Shown here one piece after another: positions 5,810 through 14,717 of a DNA stretch of 55,099 bases. A model generated the notes under the pieces. The model made no database searches, was not told the DNA's origin, and saw nothing but the letters and a program-made list of their open reading frames with translations. The stretch spans positions 1 to 55,099 of the forward strand of contig JAJXZH010000024.1 of the NCBI GenBank assembly GCA_021780155.1, read 5' to 3'. Each line of letters begins with the position of its first letter. Within the stretch, counting starts at the first letter, position 1. The position numbers were made by a program, and so were the translations under genes. The DNA comes from a bacterium (GTDB lineage Bacteria; Patescibacteriota; Minisyncoccia; UBA6257; JAGOQP01).

Positions 5810-7963
5810 ATGCCAAACATTGATAAAAAACACAGACTTAAAAAAATATTTTTATATGGATTTATTTCTTTGCTTGCAATCGGAGTTGTGGGATTGGTTT
5901 ATTTTATACAAATAATAAGAAGCTTGCCTCATCCGGAAAATATAGCAGACCTTCAACCGGTTCAATCAACAAAAATATACGACCGAACAGGGCAAATTCT
6001 TCTTTATGAAATACACGGCAACGAAAACAGAACAGTGATATCCCCTCAAGACATACCTAATTTTATGAAAGAAGCCGCTGTTGCCATAGAAGACCAGGGA
6101 TTTTATCAACACTCGGCGTTGGATTGGAAGGGAATTGCCAGAGCGTTTTTTGTCAATCTTTTACGAGGCAAAATATCCCAAGGGGGATCAACTATTACTC
6201 AACAATTGGCTAAAACGATTTTTTTAACTCCGGAAAGAACAGTTAGCCGAAAAATAAAAGAGTGGATACTTTCTTATTGGATAGAACAGAATTATTCCAA
6301 AGACGAAATACTTGATTATTATTTAAATCAAATACCTCTCGGGTCAAACGCTTACGGGATAGAAGCCGCAGCTCAGTTTTATTTTGGCATAGACGCCAAA
6401 GACATGACCCTGCCCGAATGTGCCACCTTGGCGGCAATGATTCAGTCGCCAACATATTATTCCCCCTGGGGGCCCCATAAAGACGAGCTTCTGGCGAGAA
6501 AAAATCACGTCCTGGAACAAATGAAGGCATTGGGGTATATAAATGACCAACAATTATCGCAAGCAATGAATCAGCAGTTGGTATTTCAACCTCAATCAAT
6601 AGGAAATATCAAAGCTCCGCATTTTGTTATGAAAGTTAGAGACGATTTAATAAATAAATATGGAGACAGCATGGTTGAAAATGGAGGATTGAAAGTAATC
6701 ACCACTCTTGATTACAATCTCCAACAAGCCGCAGAAAAAGCCGTTGCCGATGGAGTCGCCAGAAATACAAAATTATACAAAGGAACCAATGCCTCTCTTG
6801 TCGCTCAAGACCCCAAAACGGGGCAAATTTTGGCGATGGTTGGTTCGGCTGATTACTTTGATAAGAATATAGACGGAAATTTTAATGTCGCCACGCAAGG
6901 GCTAAGACAACCCGGATCTTCCTTCAAGCCGTTTGTTTATCTGACCGCTCTTCAGGAAGGATACACTCCCGACACGATTGTTTTTGATACACCCACAGAA
7001 TTTTCCCCCAACAATCCTAATTGTCCGGCAATTCCCGATTTTACCCAAAAAAACACCCAATGCTTCCACCCACAAAACTTTGATAATCTTTTTAGAGGAC
7101 CGGTGCCGATGAAACAAGCGTTGGCTCAATCATTAAATGTCCCATCGGTTAAATTCTTGTATTTAGCTGGAATTCAAAACTCAATAGAAACCGCTCAAAA
7201 GATGGGAATAACTACTTTAAACGACCCATCGTCTTACGGATTGTCTCTTGTTTTGGGGGGAGGAGCGGTGAAATTAATTGATATGGTGGGAGCCTATTCT
7301 GTTTTTTCTCAAGACGGAGTCCAACATCCAACTTCATATATTTTAAGCGTTCAAGACAACAAAGGACAAACATTAGACCAATACGTGGATAATGCGGTTC
7401 AAGTAGAGGATCCTCAATATATAAGAGTTATTAATTCTATATTATCAGACCCCAATTTAAGAGCTCCATTGTTTGGCGCAAGCTTAAATTTAACTACATT
7501 CAAGGGATACCAAGTGGCGTTAAAAACAGGAACCACCAACGATTACAGAGACGCTTGGGTTTTGGGATATACTCCATTTTTAACCGTCGGAGTTTGGGCA
7601 GGAAACAGCGATTACTCTCCTATGCAAAAAAGCGGTGGAAGTATTTTAGCGGCCGTTCCAATGTGGAGCGAATTTTTAAACAGCGTCATCAACCAATACC
7701 CCCCGGAGACATTCAATCCACCATCTCCTTTAATGTCGTCCAAACCAATGCTTAACGGTCAATACGTTTATTATTCCAATAACGACACCAGCTCTTCCCC
7801 TCAAATTCACAACATTCTCTATTACGTTGACAGAAATAATCCTCAGTCAGATTTTTCAGTTCCAAATCCGGGAAACGATCCTCAATTTAATAATTGGGAA
7901 ACGTCCGTTATAAACTGGGCAAAAATAAATGTCCCCAATTTTGATTCCATCTACAACAAATAA
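5810..7963 (+). CDS. Class A penicillin-binding protein (glycosyltransferase plus transpeptidase)
   Basis: 717 aa, PBP1A type. A basic N-terminus and one membrane helix (about residues 12-32) anchor it. Glycosyltransferase domain (about 45-230): AIEDQGFYQHSALDWKG with the catalytic Glu, and QGGSTITQQLAK. Transpeptidase domain (about 300-620): SSFKPF carries the acylated Ser (SxxK), SLN is the second motif, KTGT the third. It polymerises and cross-links peptidoglycan outside the membrane, so this cell has a wall. The C-terminal 70 residues are Ser/Pro/Asn-rich. TATAAT 7 nt before the start suggests a leaderless mRNA. Confidence 0.95.
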   Translation: MPNIDKKHRLKKIFLYGFISLLAIGVVGLVYFIQIIRSLPHPENIADLQPVQSTKIYDRTGQILLYEIHGNENRTVISPQDIPNFMKEAAVAIEDQGFYQHSALDWKGIARAFFVNLLRGKISQGGSTITQQLAKTIFLTPERTVSRKIKEWILSYWIEQNYSKDEILDYYLNQIPLGSNAYGIEAAAQFYFGIDAKDMTLPECATLAAMIQSPTYYSPWGPHKDELLARKNHVLEQMKALGYINDQQLSQAMNQQLVFQPQSIGNIKAPHFVMKVRDDLINKYGDSMVENGGLKVITTLDYNLQQAAEKAVADGVARNTKLYKGTNASLVAQDPKTGQILAMVGSADYFDKNIDGNFNVATQGLRQPGSSFKPFVYLTALQEGYTPDTIVFDTPTEFSPNNPNCPAIPDFTQKNTQCFHPQNFDNLFRGPVPMKQALAQSLNVPSVKFLYLAGIQNSIETAQKMGITTLNDPSSYGLSLVLGGGAVKLIDMVGAYSVFSQDGVQHPTSYILSVQDNKGQTLDQYVDNAVQVEDPQYIRVINSILSDPNLRAPLFGASLNLTTFKGYQVALKTGTTNDYRDAWVLGYTPFLTVGVWAGNSDYSPMQKSGGSILAAVPMWSEFLNSVINQYPPETFNPPSPLMSSKPMLNGQYVYYSNNDTSSSPQIHNILYYVDRNNPQSDFSVPNPGNDPQFNNWETSVINWAKINVPNFDSIYNK

Positions 7964-8025
7964 AACTTGATTTAAACAAAAAAATAACCCATCATTCTTT
8001 TTAGATTCTTTAAAAAGGAGGCTTT

Positions 8026-8472
8026 TTGAAAAAACAAAGTAGTGTTTTAATTTGTTTTTTGTTTGCGTTTCTTTTTGGTTGCTCTTCTATAAAATCCGAA
8101 ATTATACCAAATAAAAAAATAAATCCCGATTACAATGAATTAAAAAATGATTTTAAAATAAACACCGACTGGATTTGTGAAAACAACACATCAATAAAAA
8201 CATTTGAGCTTTATCAAAACAAAACAAACCAATCAATTTATATTCAGGAGATAAAAAATTCAAAAAATAAAAACGATTTGGTTTTATATTATCTAAAATC
8301 GGACAGCAAAGATTTTAATTTAATTGCTTATGCTTATAGCTTTGAAAAACGCATTTTAAGCTATAAAGAATTAAGTTCTATCCACTGGATAAACTGCCAA
8401 TTAGTTTGTAAAGACGAACAACTGAAAGAAACTATTTTGAAATTATGGGATAAAAAACTTCCTGGAAAATAA
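8026..8472 (+). CDS. Small lipoprotein, unknown function
   Basis: 148 aa. MKKQSSVLICFLFAFLFGCSS is a lipoprotein signal peptide: positive start, hydrophobic core, then the lipobox LFGC with Cys at residue 19 for lipidation. The mature part is Lys/Asn-rich with no recognised domain. The start is TTG at 8026; AAAGGAGG ends 4 nt before it, so the Shine-Dalgarno site fixes this start. Such a strong site is unusual among the leaderless neighbours. A terminator follows at 8481. Confidence 0.75.
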   Translation: MKKQSSVLICFLFAFLFGCSSIKSEIIPNKKINPDYNELKNDFKINTDWICENNTSIKTFELYQNKTNQSIYIQEIKNSKNKNDLVLYYLKSDSKDFNLIAYAYSFEKRILSYKELSSIHWINCQLVCKDEQLKETILKLWDKKLPGK

Positions 8473-8480
8473 GTTCAAAA

Positions 8481-8507
8481 AACTCCGCATAATCGCGGAG
8501 TTTTTAT
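8481..8507. terminator. Bidirectional terminator between lipoprotein gene and dnaN
   Basis: AACTCCGC / GCGGAGTT with 6-nt loop; T-run on the right and A-run on the left, so it can stop transcripts from both the lipoprotein gene and dnaN. Confidence 0.85.
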
Positions 8508-8509
8508 TA

Positions 8510-9631
8510 TTAAGAAGATTTAATCGGCATCACAATATAAACATAACTTGGATCATCTGCGGATTTTATCAAGCTGGCTTTTTCTTCTCCATTAAACCCG
8601 ATAAATACCGACTGATTTTTTAAATTTTTTAATCCGTCCAATATAAATTTCCAGTTAAAAATAACTTTAGCCACCGTTCCTTTTGTTTTTGCCGGTAATA
8701 AATATTCGCTTTCTCCAAATTCCTGACTGGAAGAAAAAACTCTTATATTTTTTAAACTCTCATCGGTAATAAATTTTACTTCATTTAATCTATTTGAGAG
8801 AGAGCCGGATAATTTTAAAGCTCCAACTAAATCATCTCTGTCCATTATCGCTTCCGTTTCAAAATCTTTAGGAATAATAAATTCGTATTCGGGAAACTTT
8901 CCTTCAATTAACCGAGAAAATAATTTTATATTTTCGCTTTCAACCGATATTTGATTTGATTCAAAAAATATTTTAATTTTTTCCTCTTTTTTTAACGAAA
9001 ATATTCTTATTATTTCCGATGCTGTTTTTAATGGAATAATAAAAGAAATTTCTTTTTCAAATTGAGATTCTACTTTTTTATCGGATATCATTTTTTCCGC
9101 CAATCTAAAACTATCGGTGGCCGCCAATCTTATTTCGCTATTTTTAAACCAAAAATTAACCCCGCTTAACTCCGGTCTAATATCTGAAACTTGGCAAGCG
9201 GAAGTAACTGAAGATAAAGATTCTATAAAATAATTTGCCTCACATTCGCAAAAATTTGTTTTTTTGTTTTTTATTTCCGGAATTATCGGAAAATCGTCTT
9301 TGGAAACAGTGGATATCTTGGCTTTATAATTATCCGATGTAATTAATAATAAATTTTCTTTCTTTTCTAAACTGATTCTTTCGGAGGTTAAATTATTTAT
9401 TATTTGGTTAAAAATATTGTAAGGAATAACCAAAGATCCTTCTTTTATAATTTTAGCGGAGATTAAAACATTTATTCCTATTTCAAGGTCGGTTGAAGAA
9501 AGTTTTAATTTCTCTCCTTGAGTTTCCAGAAGAAAGTTTTTTAATATCGGTAAATTACCACTTTCTTTTCTGCCTCCTGAGATTATCGATAGTGCTTCTT
9601 TTAGATTATTTTTTAAAACAATGATGTTCAT
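8510..9631 (-). CDS. dnaN: DNA polymerase III beta subunit (sliding clamp)
   Basis: 373 aa, the normal size for a bacterial clamp of three repeated folds. The N-terminus (MNIIVLKNNLKEALSIISG, then NLPILKNFLLET and SSTDLEIGI), the middle (SDIRPELSGVNFW, AATDSFRLAEK) and the C-terminus ending YVYIVMPI are typical DnaN landmarks. The dimeric ring tethers the replicative polymerase and binds many repair factors through the hydrophobic cleft ending in the MP(I/M) tail. It follows dnaA on the same strand 165 bp downstream, the usual dnaA-dnaN order. TACAAT lies 6 nt before its ATG, so it may be transcribed separately as a leaderless mRNA. Confidence 0.97.
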   Translation of the reverse strand: MNIIVLKNNLKEALSIISGGRKESGNLPILKNFLLETQGEKLKLSSTDLEIGINVLISAKIIKEGSLVIPYNIFNQIINNLTSERISLEKKENLLLITSDNYKAKISTVSKDDFPIIPEIKNKKTNFCECEANYFIESLSSVTSACQVSDIRPELSGVNFWFKNSEIRLAATDSFRLAEKMISDKKVESQFEKEISFIIPLKTASEIIRIFSLKKEEKIKIFFESNQISVESENIKLFSRLIEGKFPEYEFIIPKDFETEAIMDRDDLVGALKLSGSLSNRLNEVKFITDESLKNIRVFSSSQEFGESEYLLPAKTKGTVAKVIFNWKFILDGLKNLKNQSVFIGFNGEEKASLIKSADDPSYVYIVMPIKSS

Positions 9632-9691
9632 ACTCCTATTGTATTATTAATAATATATAAATAGTAGTTATAGTTATAGTAAATGTTAATA

Positions 9692-9700
9692 TGTTGATAA
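9692..9700 (-). promoter_or_regulatory. DnaA-box-like site between dnaA and dnaN
   Basis: TGTTGATAA (TTATCAACA on the minus strand), one mismatch from the strict consensus. It is the only clear site in this 165-bp gap, so oriC more likely lies upstream of dnaA. Confidence 0.4.
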
Positions 9701-9796
9701 TTCGTAAAGCTCAGTTTTTATAACGAATAATAACAATTGTAATTTTAATTAACTGGATATAACTTGTTTATAAATTATGAATAGTAATTTAATAAC

Positions 9797-11176
9797 TTAA
9801 GAACGACTTTTGTTAATGGATTCTTTTATAAGGACTATTTTTTGGTTTAAATTTTTATCCGACATTATTTTACCTGATATTTTGTTGTAAGAATGAATAG
9901 CGGTGGTGTGATCTCTTTTTCCCAACTTATCCCCAATATCCGGATAAGACATCCCCAACATATCCCTCAACAGAAACATAACTATTTGTCTCGGCATGAC
10001 TACTTCTTTTCGTCTTGATTTGGTAATTATGTCTTGAGGATTAATTTCAAAAAAATCAGAAACGCATTTAATCACCAGCTGAGGATTGATGTTAACCATA
10101 TTTTGCTGAAGAGTGGCGTTGATTATTTCTTCGGCTGTTTTGGCATCAATTTCATTATTTTTAAATTCTTTATAAAAAAATAATTTGTTTATTATCCCTT
10201 CTATCTCTCTGATGTTTCTTTGAATTTTGACGGCGATAATGTGATTGACTTCATCGGGGAAAATAATATTTTTTTCCAGAGTCTTGTTTTTTATAATAGC
10301 CAGTTTCATTTCATAATCGGGATAAGTGATGTCGGCAATCATTCCGCCTTCAAAGCGCGATCTTAGCCTGTCTTCAAGCGTCGGGATTTGAGATGGGGGC
10401 CTATCCGAAGACAAAATAATTTGCTTGTTGTTTTGATAAAGAATATTGAAGGTGTGGAAAAATTCTTCCTCACTTCTTTCTTTTCCTCCAATAAATTGAA
10501 TGTCGTCTATAATCAAAACATCCACCGTCCTATATTTATTTTTAATATCGTCCATTCTTTTTGTTCTGATTGCCCAAACGACATCATTAACAAATTTTTC
10601 CGAAGGAACATATTTTACTTTAATTCTGCCTTTAAAATTTTTGAGTATTTCATTTCCAATCGCCTGAATTAAATGGGTTTTTCCCAATCCTGTTCCTCCA
10701 TAAACAAAAAGAGGATTATATTTTTTTCCGGGCTCTTTGCTTACGGCATTAGCGGCGGCGTAAGCCAATTCATTTGAAGATCCGACGACAAAATTTTTAA
10801 AACAATATTTAGGATGAAGATTTGTTTCCGGGTCGGCGGCAAATTCAATAAATCCTATCTGACCAACCCCTCCTTGCTCGGGAACTTTTTTATCGTCCGA
10901 ATAAATTCTTTTGTTTATATTGCTGTCGGTTAAAACGACATAATCAATTTTATTTATAGCAGGGTCGAGATTTCTCATAATTTCCAAAATCATCTTGCTG
11001 TATTTTGATTGGATCCATTCTTTGGCGAAATTATTGCTTACGCCGATAACAATCGTTCCCGACTGCTCGTTTTTTTCCATAGGGCGACTATTTTTAAACC
11101 AAGTTAAAAAATTGGGTTTTGAAATTTGAAGTTCTACGTCGGATAAAGTTTTTTCCCACAATTTTTTTAGGTCCAT
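9797..11176 (-). CDS. dnaA: Chromosomal replication initiator DnaA
   Basis: 459 aa. Domain I (MDLKKLWEKTLSDVELQI, residues 1-80), short linker, AAA+ domain III with Walker A GGTGLGKT (about 160-167), Walker B VLIIDDIQFIGGKERS, and sensor region DRPPSQIPTLEDRLRSRFEGG, then domain IV with KRDHTTAIHSYNK, the DNA-binding helix-turn-helix that reads DnaA boxes. It opens the origin and is the first gene left of the likely oriC; genes to the right (11.5 kb onward) point the other way. Confidence 0.98.
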   Translation of the reverse strand: MDLKKLWEKTLSDVELQISKPNFLTWFKNSRPMEKNEQSGTIVIGVSNNFAKEWIQSKYSKMILEIMRNLDPAINKIDYVVLTDSNINKRIYSDDKKVPEQGGVGQIGFIEFAADPETNLHPKYCFKNFVVGSSNELAYAAANAVSKEPGKKYNPLFVYGGTGLGKTHLIQAIGNEILKNFKGRIKVKYVPSEKFVNDVVWAIRTKRMDDIKNKYRTVDVLIIDDIQFIGGKERSEEEFFHTFNILYQNNKQIILSSDRPPSQIPTLEDRLRSRFEGGMIADITYPDYEMKLAIIKNKTLEKNIIFPDEVNHIIAVKIQRNIREIEGIINKLFFYKEFKNNEIDAKTAEEIINATLQQNMVNINPQLVIKCVSDFFEINPQDIITKSRRKEVVMPRQIVMFLLRDMLGMSYPDIGDKLGKRDHTTAIHSYNKISGKIMSDKNLNQKIVLIKESINKSRS

Positions 11177-11243
11177 TTTATTATTGAATTAAAATTTTAT
11201 TTTAAAGAAAGGTTTTTAATAAAACAAAGAACAAATACACTTT

Positions 11244-11252
11244 TTATCAACA
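11244..11252 (+). promoter_or_regulatory. DnaA-box-like site in oriC
   Basis: TTATCAACA, one mismatch from TTATCCACA. Confidence 0.5.
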
Positions 11253-11331
11253 GGTCTGAGACATCGGAGAATAAGATATTTCCTATTCTAAACAAAAAAA
11301 CAATTTAAATATAGACCATAAAATTGTGAAA

Positions 11332-11340
11332 TGTTGATAA
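11332..11340 (-). promoter_or_regulatory. DnaA-box-like site in oriC
   Basis: TGTTGATAA, inverted relative to the site at 11244. Confidence 0.5.
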
Positions 11341-11484
11341 CCTGTTAATTTCTTTTTTTGAATGATAATAATCATTTTTATTGTGAGTGTCCAGACTTGA
11401 TTAAAACCTTATTTATTGTCCTGTTTTTCAAATTATCCAAAAAATAGAATTATTAACAAAAAATGATTTGAAATGACAATTTTT

Positions 11485-11513
11485 TTGAAATTATTCCGAT
11501 TTTGAGATATATT
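11485..11513 (+). promoter_or_regulatory. Promoter for the HNH/zinc-ribbon-like gene
   Basis: TTGAAA, 17-bp spacer, TATATT. Transcription would start near 11520, just before the Shine-Dalgarno AAGGAGG at 11531-11537. Confidence 0.6.
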
Positions 11514-11541
11514 TTATTCAGAATTTTAAAAAGGAGGGGGT

Positions 11542-12099
11542 TTGAGCAAGAGAAACACAGAGCATCATCGGCTACCCAAGAGCCGATGCACAGAATTTAA
11601 AGTCAATCCCGACGATTTTCGCAATAAGATATTAAAAACAGAAAAAGAACATCGAGCTTACCATACTATTTTTGCCGACTTAACGCCGGAAGAGGCGGTA
11701 AAGAAGCTTATCTTGGAATGGTTTCCTGGACCAACTTTGTTTTCGCCTGTTTTTATAAAAAATAAAAATCTCAGATCTTATTACAAGCAAGTTTGGTTTG
11801 AAAAAAACAAATCAATTTCGGCAAAAACGAATTTTCAATGCGAAAATTGCGGATGCCGATTGGTGGAGTTTGGAAAAAATAATGGAGTTTTGGAATTTAA
11901 TTGCGAGAATTGCGGTCAAGATGCCAGATGGGCGTGTGTCCTTTGCAGAAAACCATCAAAGTTGGAAATTGACAAAGAAAAAAATATTTATATCTGCAAA
12001 AGATGTTTAATAAATTTGGTAAAAAAAGGAATTCACCTTCCCAAAAAATACCGAATATACTCAAACAAAATAAGAGAGATTTATAAAAATATTTTTTGA
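11542..12099 (+). CDS. Cysteine-rich protein with HNH-like N-terminus, unknown function
   Basis: 185 aa. The N-terminus EHHRLPKSR and EKEHRAYHTIFADLTPEEAV resemble the His-rich core of HNH-type modules. Residues about 96-155 hold four CxxC pairs (CENCGC, CENCGQ, CVLCRK, CKRC), enough for two zinc sites. The start is TTG at 11542, fixed by AAGGAGG 4 nt upstream, the same TTG plus strong Shine-Dalgarno pattern as the lipoprotein gene at 8026. It has its own promoter and terminator, so it is a one-gene unit right next to oriC. Whether it cuts DNA cannot be told; a nucleic-acid-binding role is a reasonable guess. Confidence 0.6.
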   Translation: MSKRNTEHHRLPKSRCTEFKVNPDDFRNKILKTEKEHRAYHTIFADLTPEEAVKKLILEWFPGPTLFSPVFIKNKNLRSYYKQVWFEKNKSISAKTNFQCENCGCRLVEFGKNNGVLEFNCENCGQDARWACVLCRKPSKLEIDKEKNIYICKRCLINLVKKGIHLPKKYRIYSNKIREIYKNIF

Positions 12100-12111
12100 A
12101 CATTTTAAAAA

Positions 12112-12142
12112 CGCGGCTGTTAAAACGGCCGCGCTTATTTTA
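12112..12142 (+). terminator. Terminator after the HNH/zinc-ribbon-like gene
   Basis: CGCGGC / GCCGCG stem (with inner GTT/AAC), followed by CTTATTTTA. Confidence 0.7.
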
Positions 12143-12175
12143 ATGGTTTTTTTGTGTTAAAATTTAAAAACAAGA

Positions 12176-13033
12176 ATGAAAAACACTTTTGAGAACAACA
12201 AAGCAAGCGGAATTGAAAAAAAAGAAATTATTGAAAAGGCGCTTTTTTTGTCGCGAGAAATAATAAAAAGGACTCAAATCAAGGAAGCGGACTTTCAAGA
12301 ACTTTATGGAAAAGAAGAAATAGAAAGAGATTCAAATTATGTAGAAAAAAGGACAAATGATTTTAAAAACAGCAATCAAGAAAATTCTGAAAATGCAAAA
12401 TTAGGAGAGATATTTGAAGCGATAACGGCGGTTGCCAGAGAGTGGTTTGGAAAAAATACTCAAACCATAAAAACGTCAAGATATGACGATATTGCTAACG
12501 GAATTGATTTAATTGCCGAGCTTTCAAAAGACGAAGAGGGGATTTTTGTGGGAGAAATAGGCTTGGCTATAGATGTCACTTTCAGTAATGAATTTGAAGA
12601 TAAATTGGAAAAAATAAGAAAAGAAATAGATGAAGATAGATTGCCTAAAATAAAATATTTTGAGTCAAAAAAAAGAAAAATTAAAGGTCAATTATCGGAC
12701 GTTGTCAGAGTAGTAATTACAGCCTCAAAAGAAACGGTTTTAGAATTATCGGAAACTCTTATTTCGGCAACTAAAAATCCGAAAATTCTTTTTGAAAACC
12801 AATTTCAATTTCAGGCGCTTGAAGAAATTATAATTCAGCTAAAAACTTACCAAAGATATGCTCAATCGTTGGGAAGAAAAGATTTGGCGGAAAGATTTCA
12901 AAAAGCGTTGTCTTTGATGCTTTATGTAAAAAAAGAAAGAACTCAAACAATTGAAGATAAAAAAGAAAGAGACTCGGCTTTTGATAAACTTGAATCTTAT
13001 TTATCTTCAGATTTTCAGACTTCAATCAATTGA
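12176..13033 (+). CDS. Unknown protein with PD-(D/E)XK-like core
   Basis: 285 aa, no confident family. Residues 1-80 are charged and probably disordered or helical. Then EIFEAITAVAREWFG, SRYDDIANGIDLIAEL and LAIDVTFS follow; a GIDL...IDVT spacing is reminiscent of PD-(D/E)XK nucleases, where an Asp and a following strand D/E-x-K bind metal, but the usual Lys is Thr here. The C-terminal 100 residues are helical and end in a coiled-coil-like KKERTQTIEDKKERDS. I recall similar proteins as widespread hypotheticals in Parcubacteria, which is an impression only. It sits between oriC and rpmH. Confidence 0.6.
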   Translation: MKNTFENNKASGIEKKEIIEKALFLSREIIKRTQIKEADFQELYGKEEIERDSNYVEKRTNDFKNSNQENSENAKLGEIFEAITAVAREWFGKNTQTIKTSRYDDIANGIDLIAELSKDEEGIFVGEIGLAIDVTFSNEFEDKLEKIRKEIDEDRLPKIKYFESKKRKIKGQLSDVVRVVITASKETVLELSETLISATKNPKILFENQFQFQALEEIIIQLKTYQRYAQSLGRKDLAERFQKALSLMLYVKKERTQTIEDKKERDSAFDKLESYLSSDFQTSIN

Positions 13034-13064
13034 TTTTTGATATAAAACCTGATAATCTTTTTTT

Positions 13065-13199
13065 ATGTCAAGAACATATCAGCCAAAGAAAAAAAAGCGC
13101 GCCAGAACTCACGGATTTTTGAGAAGGTCATTAAGTTCTTCGGGAAAAAGAGTTCTATCAAGAAGGCGAGCAAAAGGCAGAAAAAGGTTGTCGGTTTAA
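13065..13199 (+). CDS. rpmH: 50S ribosomal protein bL34
   Basis: 44 aa, too short for the ORF track. It reads [19 protein letters not shown] and ends [12 protein letters not shown], the unmistakable L34 pattern of a very basic protein. L34 sits in the large ribosomal subunit near the 23S rRNA core. It is the first gene of the rpmH-rnpA-yidC-jag block, 31 bp before rnpA, in the position and orientation usual beside dnaA/oriC. Confidence 0.97.
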   Translation: MSRTYQPKKKKRARTHGFLRRSLSSSGKRVLSRRRAKGRKRLSV

Positions 13200-13230
13200 T
13201 TTTTAAACTTTCGGAGTTTTGTTTTTTGCT

Positions 13231-13572
13231 ATGCTCGCTAAAAAATATAAGTTAACGACGGCATTTTTTAATAAAAACAATTCCGTCGCTAAAAATCTTT
13301 TGTTATCTCGTCAGTCAAGTGGATTTAATTTGAAAGTTTTTGACTCGCCGCTTGATTACAGCCGATTTGCCGTTATCGCTTCGCTTTCTGTTTTTAAGAA
13401 AGCAACAGAAAGGAACAAATACAAAAGAATGATTTATGATGCGATAAGAAAGTCCGGGTTTTATAAAATTCCCAAAAGAAATATCGTCATCTATCTTAAG
13501 CCCGAGATTGTTGGAAAAAATCCTCAAGAAGTGGAAGTGATTGTCTCTGATTTTCTTAAAAAACTAAAATAA
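13231..13572 (+). CDS. rnpA: Ribonuclease P protein component
   Basis: 113 aa from ATG 13231. The block FAVIASLSVFKKATERNKYKR is the RNR motif of RnpA, whose basic residues help the RNase P RNA bind precursor tRNA and metal ions. The rest of the chain is divergent, as usual for this family. The track begins at a TTG at 13219; GGAG at 13213-13216 is too close to it and too far from the ATG, so neither start is settled by a Shine-Dalgarno site. It ends 1 bp before yidC, indicating coupled expression. Confidence 0.92.
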   Translation: MLAKKYKLTTAFFNKNNSVAKNLLLSRQSSGFNLKVFDSPLDYSRFAVIASLSVFKKATERNKYKRMIYDAIRKSGFYKIPKRNIVIYLKPEIVGKNPQEVEVIVSDFLKKLK

Positions 13573-13573
13573 A

Positions 13574-14311
13574 ATGTCATATCTATTCAACGAATTTTTA
13601 TATAGGCCATTATTGAATCTTTTGTTTTTGATTTATAACAACACGATTGCCGATGTTGGAGTATCGGTTATTTTGCTGACAATTTTAATCAGGTTGATTT
13701 TGCTTCCGATTTTTTATAAGAGCGCCAAAGATCAGACGATTTTACAAAAAATAACCCCGCGAATAAAAGAACTTCAAAAAATACACAAAGACAACAAAGA
13801 AAAGCAAGTAGAAGAAATAATGAAAGTTTATAAAGAGCATAAAGTTAATCCATTTTCGGGATTTATTTTGCTTTTGATTCAGATACCGATTCTTATCGCT
13901 TTATATAGAGTTTTTCTGAACGGATTTTCAAAAAATGTTTTGTCGGGATTGTATTCTTTTGTCTTGCCGCCTCAAAACATACACACGATGTTTTTGGGGA
14001 TTATAGACTTAACCTCTAAAAATATTTGGATAGTGGTTATTGCCGGAGTTTTCCAATATTTGCAATCAAAATTGATGATGAATATGTCAAAGATTGCGGC
14101 GGGCTCTAATCAAGGAAAAGAAGTTGATATTGCCCAAAAAATTTCAAGGAATATGATGATAATGGGACCGGTTTTGACGGTTTTGATTTTATATCCGTTA
14201 CCATCGGTGGTTGCTTTATATTGGTTGACAACCTCCGCGTTTTCAGTTATTCAACAGATAGTTATAAATAAAAAAATTCTTAAAAATGAACGAAACAAAA
14301 GCACTAATTGA
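13574..14311 (+). CDS. yidC: Membrane protein insertase YidC/Oxa1
   Basis: 245 aa, the short form without the large periplasmic domain, as in Gram-positive SpoIIIJ and many CPR bacteria. Hydrophobic helices at about 5-25, 30-50, 93-113, 150-170 and 195-225. The helical hairpin between the first and second core helices (KDQTILQKITPRIKELQKIHKDN) is the cytoplasmic C1 region, and the first core helix keeps the hydrophilic-groove Arg (ILIRLILLPI). It inserts proteins into the membrane with or without SecYEG. It overlaps jag by 26 bp. Confidence 0.95.
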   Translation: MSYLFNEFLYRPLLNLLFLIYNNTIADVGVSVILLTILIRLILLPIFYKSAKDQTILQKITPRIKELQKIHKDNKEKQVEEIMKVYKEHKVNPFSGFILLLIQIPILIALYRVFLNGFSKNVLSGLYSFVLPPQNIHTMFLGIIDLTSKNIWIVVIAGVFQYLQSKLMMNMSKIAAGSNQGKEVDIAQKISRNMMIMGPVLTVLILYPLPSVVALYWLTTSAFSVIQQIVINKKILKNERNKSTN

Positions 14312-14717
14312 AAAATTAATAAAATTGATGGGGTTTGAAGATTTTTCGGTTTCTCTCGTTGAGGACTCCAAAAGGTATTTAATATTTATAAACGACGCCC
14401 CGTTCTTAAAAAGATTTATCCCCCAAATGATTTCCGATTTGGAGTTTTTAGTGAAGATGATTTTGAGTAAAAAGAATTTTGATTATGTTTATATTGATAT
14501 AAACAATTATAGAAAAGAAAGAGAAGATTTAATTGTCGAATTGGCAAAGGCGGCGGCAAAAAAAGTTTCAATAACCAAAAAAGAAGTTGCATTGCCGGCG
14601 ATGAATGCTTACGAAAGAAGAATTGTCCATTCGCAATTAGCGATGCGTCCGGACCTAAAAACCGAAAGCACCGGCGAAGGCAAACAAAGAAAAGTAATAA
14701 TCAAACCGATTGAATAA
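14286..14717 (+). CDS. jag: Jag/SpoIIIJ-associated RNA-binding protein (KH-like and R3H domains)
   Basis: 143 aa. The N-terminal part has a KH-II-like pattern, and residues about 100-140 form the R3H domain, ending PAMNAYERRIVHSQLA with the spaced Arg and His that bind single-stranded nucleic acid, then STGEGKQRKVIIKP. It lacks the N-terminal Jag_N domain of the Firmicutes protein, so it is the short form. Related proteins (KhpB/EloR) regulate cell elongation and bind many RNAs. The 26-bp overlap with yidC suggests translational coupling. A terminator follows. Confidence 0.9.
   Translation: MNETKALIEKLIKLMGFEDFSVSLVEDSKRYLIFINDAPFLKRFIPQMISDLEFLVKMILSKKNFDYVYIDINNYRKEREDLIVELAKAAAKKVSITKKEVALPAMNAYERRIVHSQLAMRPDLKTESTGEGKQRKVIIKPIE

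Larger units (their letters stand above)
11177..11541. other. Probable replication origin (oriC)
   Basis: 365 bp gene-free, strongly AT-rich, between dnaA and a divergent block leading to rpmH-rnpA-yidC-jag. It holds two oppositely oriented DnaA-box-like sites (11244-11252 and 11332-11340, one mismatch from strict consensus), a looser TTATTAACA at 11450-11458, and AT stretches that could unwind. Gene order is the classic oriC arrangement. I did not compute GC skew, which would settle it. Confidence 0.65.

Noticed and set aside
9632-9796. oriC between dnaA and dnaN
   Set aside because: Only one DnaA-box-like site; the upstream dnaA gap has more sites and is at the strand switch. It remains a secondary option.
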